Assembly (NCBI GenBank): GCA_946414885.1
Contig: CAMKQH010000002.1
Coordinates: forward strand, 150,741 to 214,740
Direction: 5' to 3'
Length of the DNA: 64,000 nt
DNA from: an uncultured Lachnospiraceae bacterium
GTDB taxonomy: Bacteria > Bacillota > Clostridia > Lachnospirales > Lachnospiraceae
The translations under genes were made by a program, and so were the position numbers. Position 1 is the first letter of the stretch, and every line of letters starts with the position of its first letter. The notes under the pieces are model-generated. The model worked only from the letters and a program-made list of their open reading frames with translations, was not told where the DNA came from and made no database searches. Shown here piece after piece: positions 63,113-64,000 of the stretch.

Positions 63113-63910
63113 ATGAGCGTGATCAGCGAAAACATTAAGAAGCTGCGCAAGGCAAAGGGTTTGACGCAGGAGGAACTGGCGGAGAAGACGAACGTGTCTT
63201 ATCAGGCCGTGAGCAAGTGGGAGAACGGCGGATCGCCGGACATTGAGATGCTGCCAATCCTGGCAAATACCTTTGGCGTGACCATCGACGAACTGATGGG
63301 ATTTAAGCTAAATAGCTATACCAACAAGGAGAAATTCATCCGGCTGATGGCGGATGCGGGCGTGTTAAAGCGCGGACACTTTGACCTGCACGGGTTTGAC
63401 GCGGATTACTACGTGGACTCGGAGCACTTTACCACGAACATCCATCTGGCGAAGCTGGGTGAATTCTTTGCGGATTTGATCATGGAGGAGCACTTGGAAT
63501 TTGATTGCATCGTGGGTATGGCGTACCACGGCATCAGCTTCTCGGCAGCCACGGCCATGGCACTGGCAAGCAAGTATGGGGTGACGGTGAATTACTGTCA
63601 TGACAGACAGGTGCCGGATTCGAGGGGACGGATCCTTTGCGGTCACACGCCGGAGGACGGTGAGCGCATCGTGGTCGTAGATGACCTGATCAACAGCGGC
63701 AAGACCGTCATCGAGCGGATCGAAAGGCTGCGTGAGGTCGCGAAGGTGCAAGTGGTTGCAGTGGTTGCCATCGTGGACCGCTATGAGAAGGACATGAAGG
63801 CGCATCATGAAAGCGGCGCCAAGCTGCTGGAAGAGAAGTACGGCGCAAAGGTTCTGACGGTTGTCTCAGGCGATGACATCACCAGGGCCATCCGGCAGGG
63901 GATCGTGTAA
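63113..63910 (+). CDS. XRE-type regulator fused to a phosphoribosyltransferase domain
   Basis: A 265-residue protein. Residues 1-60 form a Cro/CI-type helix-turn-helix (LTQEELAEKTNVSYQAVSKWENG). Residues 85-265 resemble an orotate-type phosphoribosyltransferase, with VGMAYHGISFSAATAMALA and the PRPP-binding loop VVVDDLINSGKT. By analogy with PurR and PyrR, the enzyme-like domain may sense PRPP or a nucleotide and set DNA binding. The pyrimidine/purine target is unknown. ATG 63113 lies six bases after GGAGGAG. Confidence 0.88.
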   Translation: MSVISENIKKLRKAKGLTQEELAEKTNVSYQAVSKWENGGSPDIEMLPILANTFGVTIDELMGFKLNSYTNKEKFIRLMADAGVLKRGHFDLHGFDADYYVDSEHFTTNIHLAKLGEFFADLIMEEHLEFDCIVGMAYHGISFSAATAMALASKYGVTVNYCHDRQVPDSRGRILCGHTPEDGERIVVVDDLINSGKTVIERIERLREVAKVQVVAVVAIVDRYEKDMKAHHESGAKLLEEKYGAKVLTVVSGDDITRAIRQGIV

Positions 63911-63930
63911 AGCACGCCGGACAAAGTTTC

Positions 63931-64000
63931 ATACCGCCTGGGAAGGGGAAATGGCCTACAGGCGGTAGTGAGAAGGCAAGTTGGTACGGCCTGGGAAGGG
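63931..64000 (+). repeat. Hairpin and repeated CCTGGGAAGGG at the window end
   Basis: ACCGCCTG and CAGGCGGT form an 8-bp inverted repeat around GGAAGGGGAAATGGCCTA, and CCTGGGAAGGG recurs at 63989. The element runs off the window and cannot be classified. Confidence 0.5.

Overview
The window reads as a contiguous piece of a spore-forming, low- to mid-GC Firmicute chromosome. I infer Clostridia, most likely Lachnospiraceae. The grounds are a T-box-controlled valS, a spoIIA/sigF and spoVA sporulation locus, MarR/heterodimeric ABC exporter and YesMN-type sugar uptake modules, many AGGAGG ribosome binding sites, and a tRNA without encoded CCA. No phage, insertion sequence or CRISPR array was seen.

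Layout. 1-6.2 kb: T-box leader, valS, folC, a 55-residue overlapping small gene and a zinc-ribbon/TPR membrane protein. 6.3-11 kb: spoIIAA-spoIIAB-sigF, a membrane GH25 muramidase, then spoVAA-AB-AC. 11.1-19.6 kb: two SDR-fold dehydrogenases, a MarR regulator with a paired operator in front of a two-subunit ABC exporter, pepT and an aquaporin. 19.6-29 kb: two zinc-ribbon membrane proteins with low-complexity linkers, small unknowns, a 5'-nucleotidase, mutY, a glycosyltransferase and a PAP2 protein on the minus strand. 29.1-40.6 kb: glyA, a lipoprotein, a carbohydrate ABC transporter with its sensor kinase/AraC-type regulator pair, and a threonine-branch set (ACT protein, hom, ask). 40.9-41.3 kb: a strong promoter and a terminator enclose about 350 nt of purine-rich, GGA-rich sequence with no credible gene, a candidate new small RNA. 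41.4-58.6 kb: a cell-surface region with a GH3-like protein, a 1648-residue secreted protein with a cysteine-packed N-terminus, an ECF sigma factor followed by a small two-helix membrane protein, a polytopic protein and a PrsW-like protease, then a paralogue of the two-helix protein, a trypsin-like protease and a 2265-residue lipoprotein. 58.6-64 kb: a YcaQ-like glycosylase fused to an acetyltransferase, GC-rich tandem repeats, tRNA-Gly, a beta-CASP metallo-hydrolase and an HTH-phosphoribosyltransferase fusion.

The two places I rate most likely to hold undescribed biology are the orphan RNA at 40.9-41.3 kb and the sigma factor/PrsW/giant surface protein cluster at 42.9-58.6 kb. The cluster looks like a self-contained envelope-signalling module: a sigma factor, two related candidate membrane partners, an intramembrane protease that in other Firmicutes cleaves anti-sigma factors, an exported serine protease, and two very large exported proteins sharing Cys/His-Trp repeats. 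Functional links are inference from gene order and family knowledge; no database search was possible.
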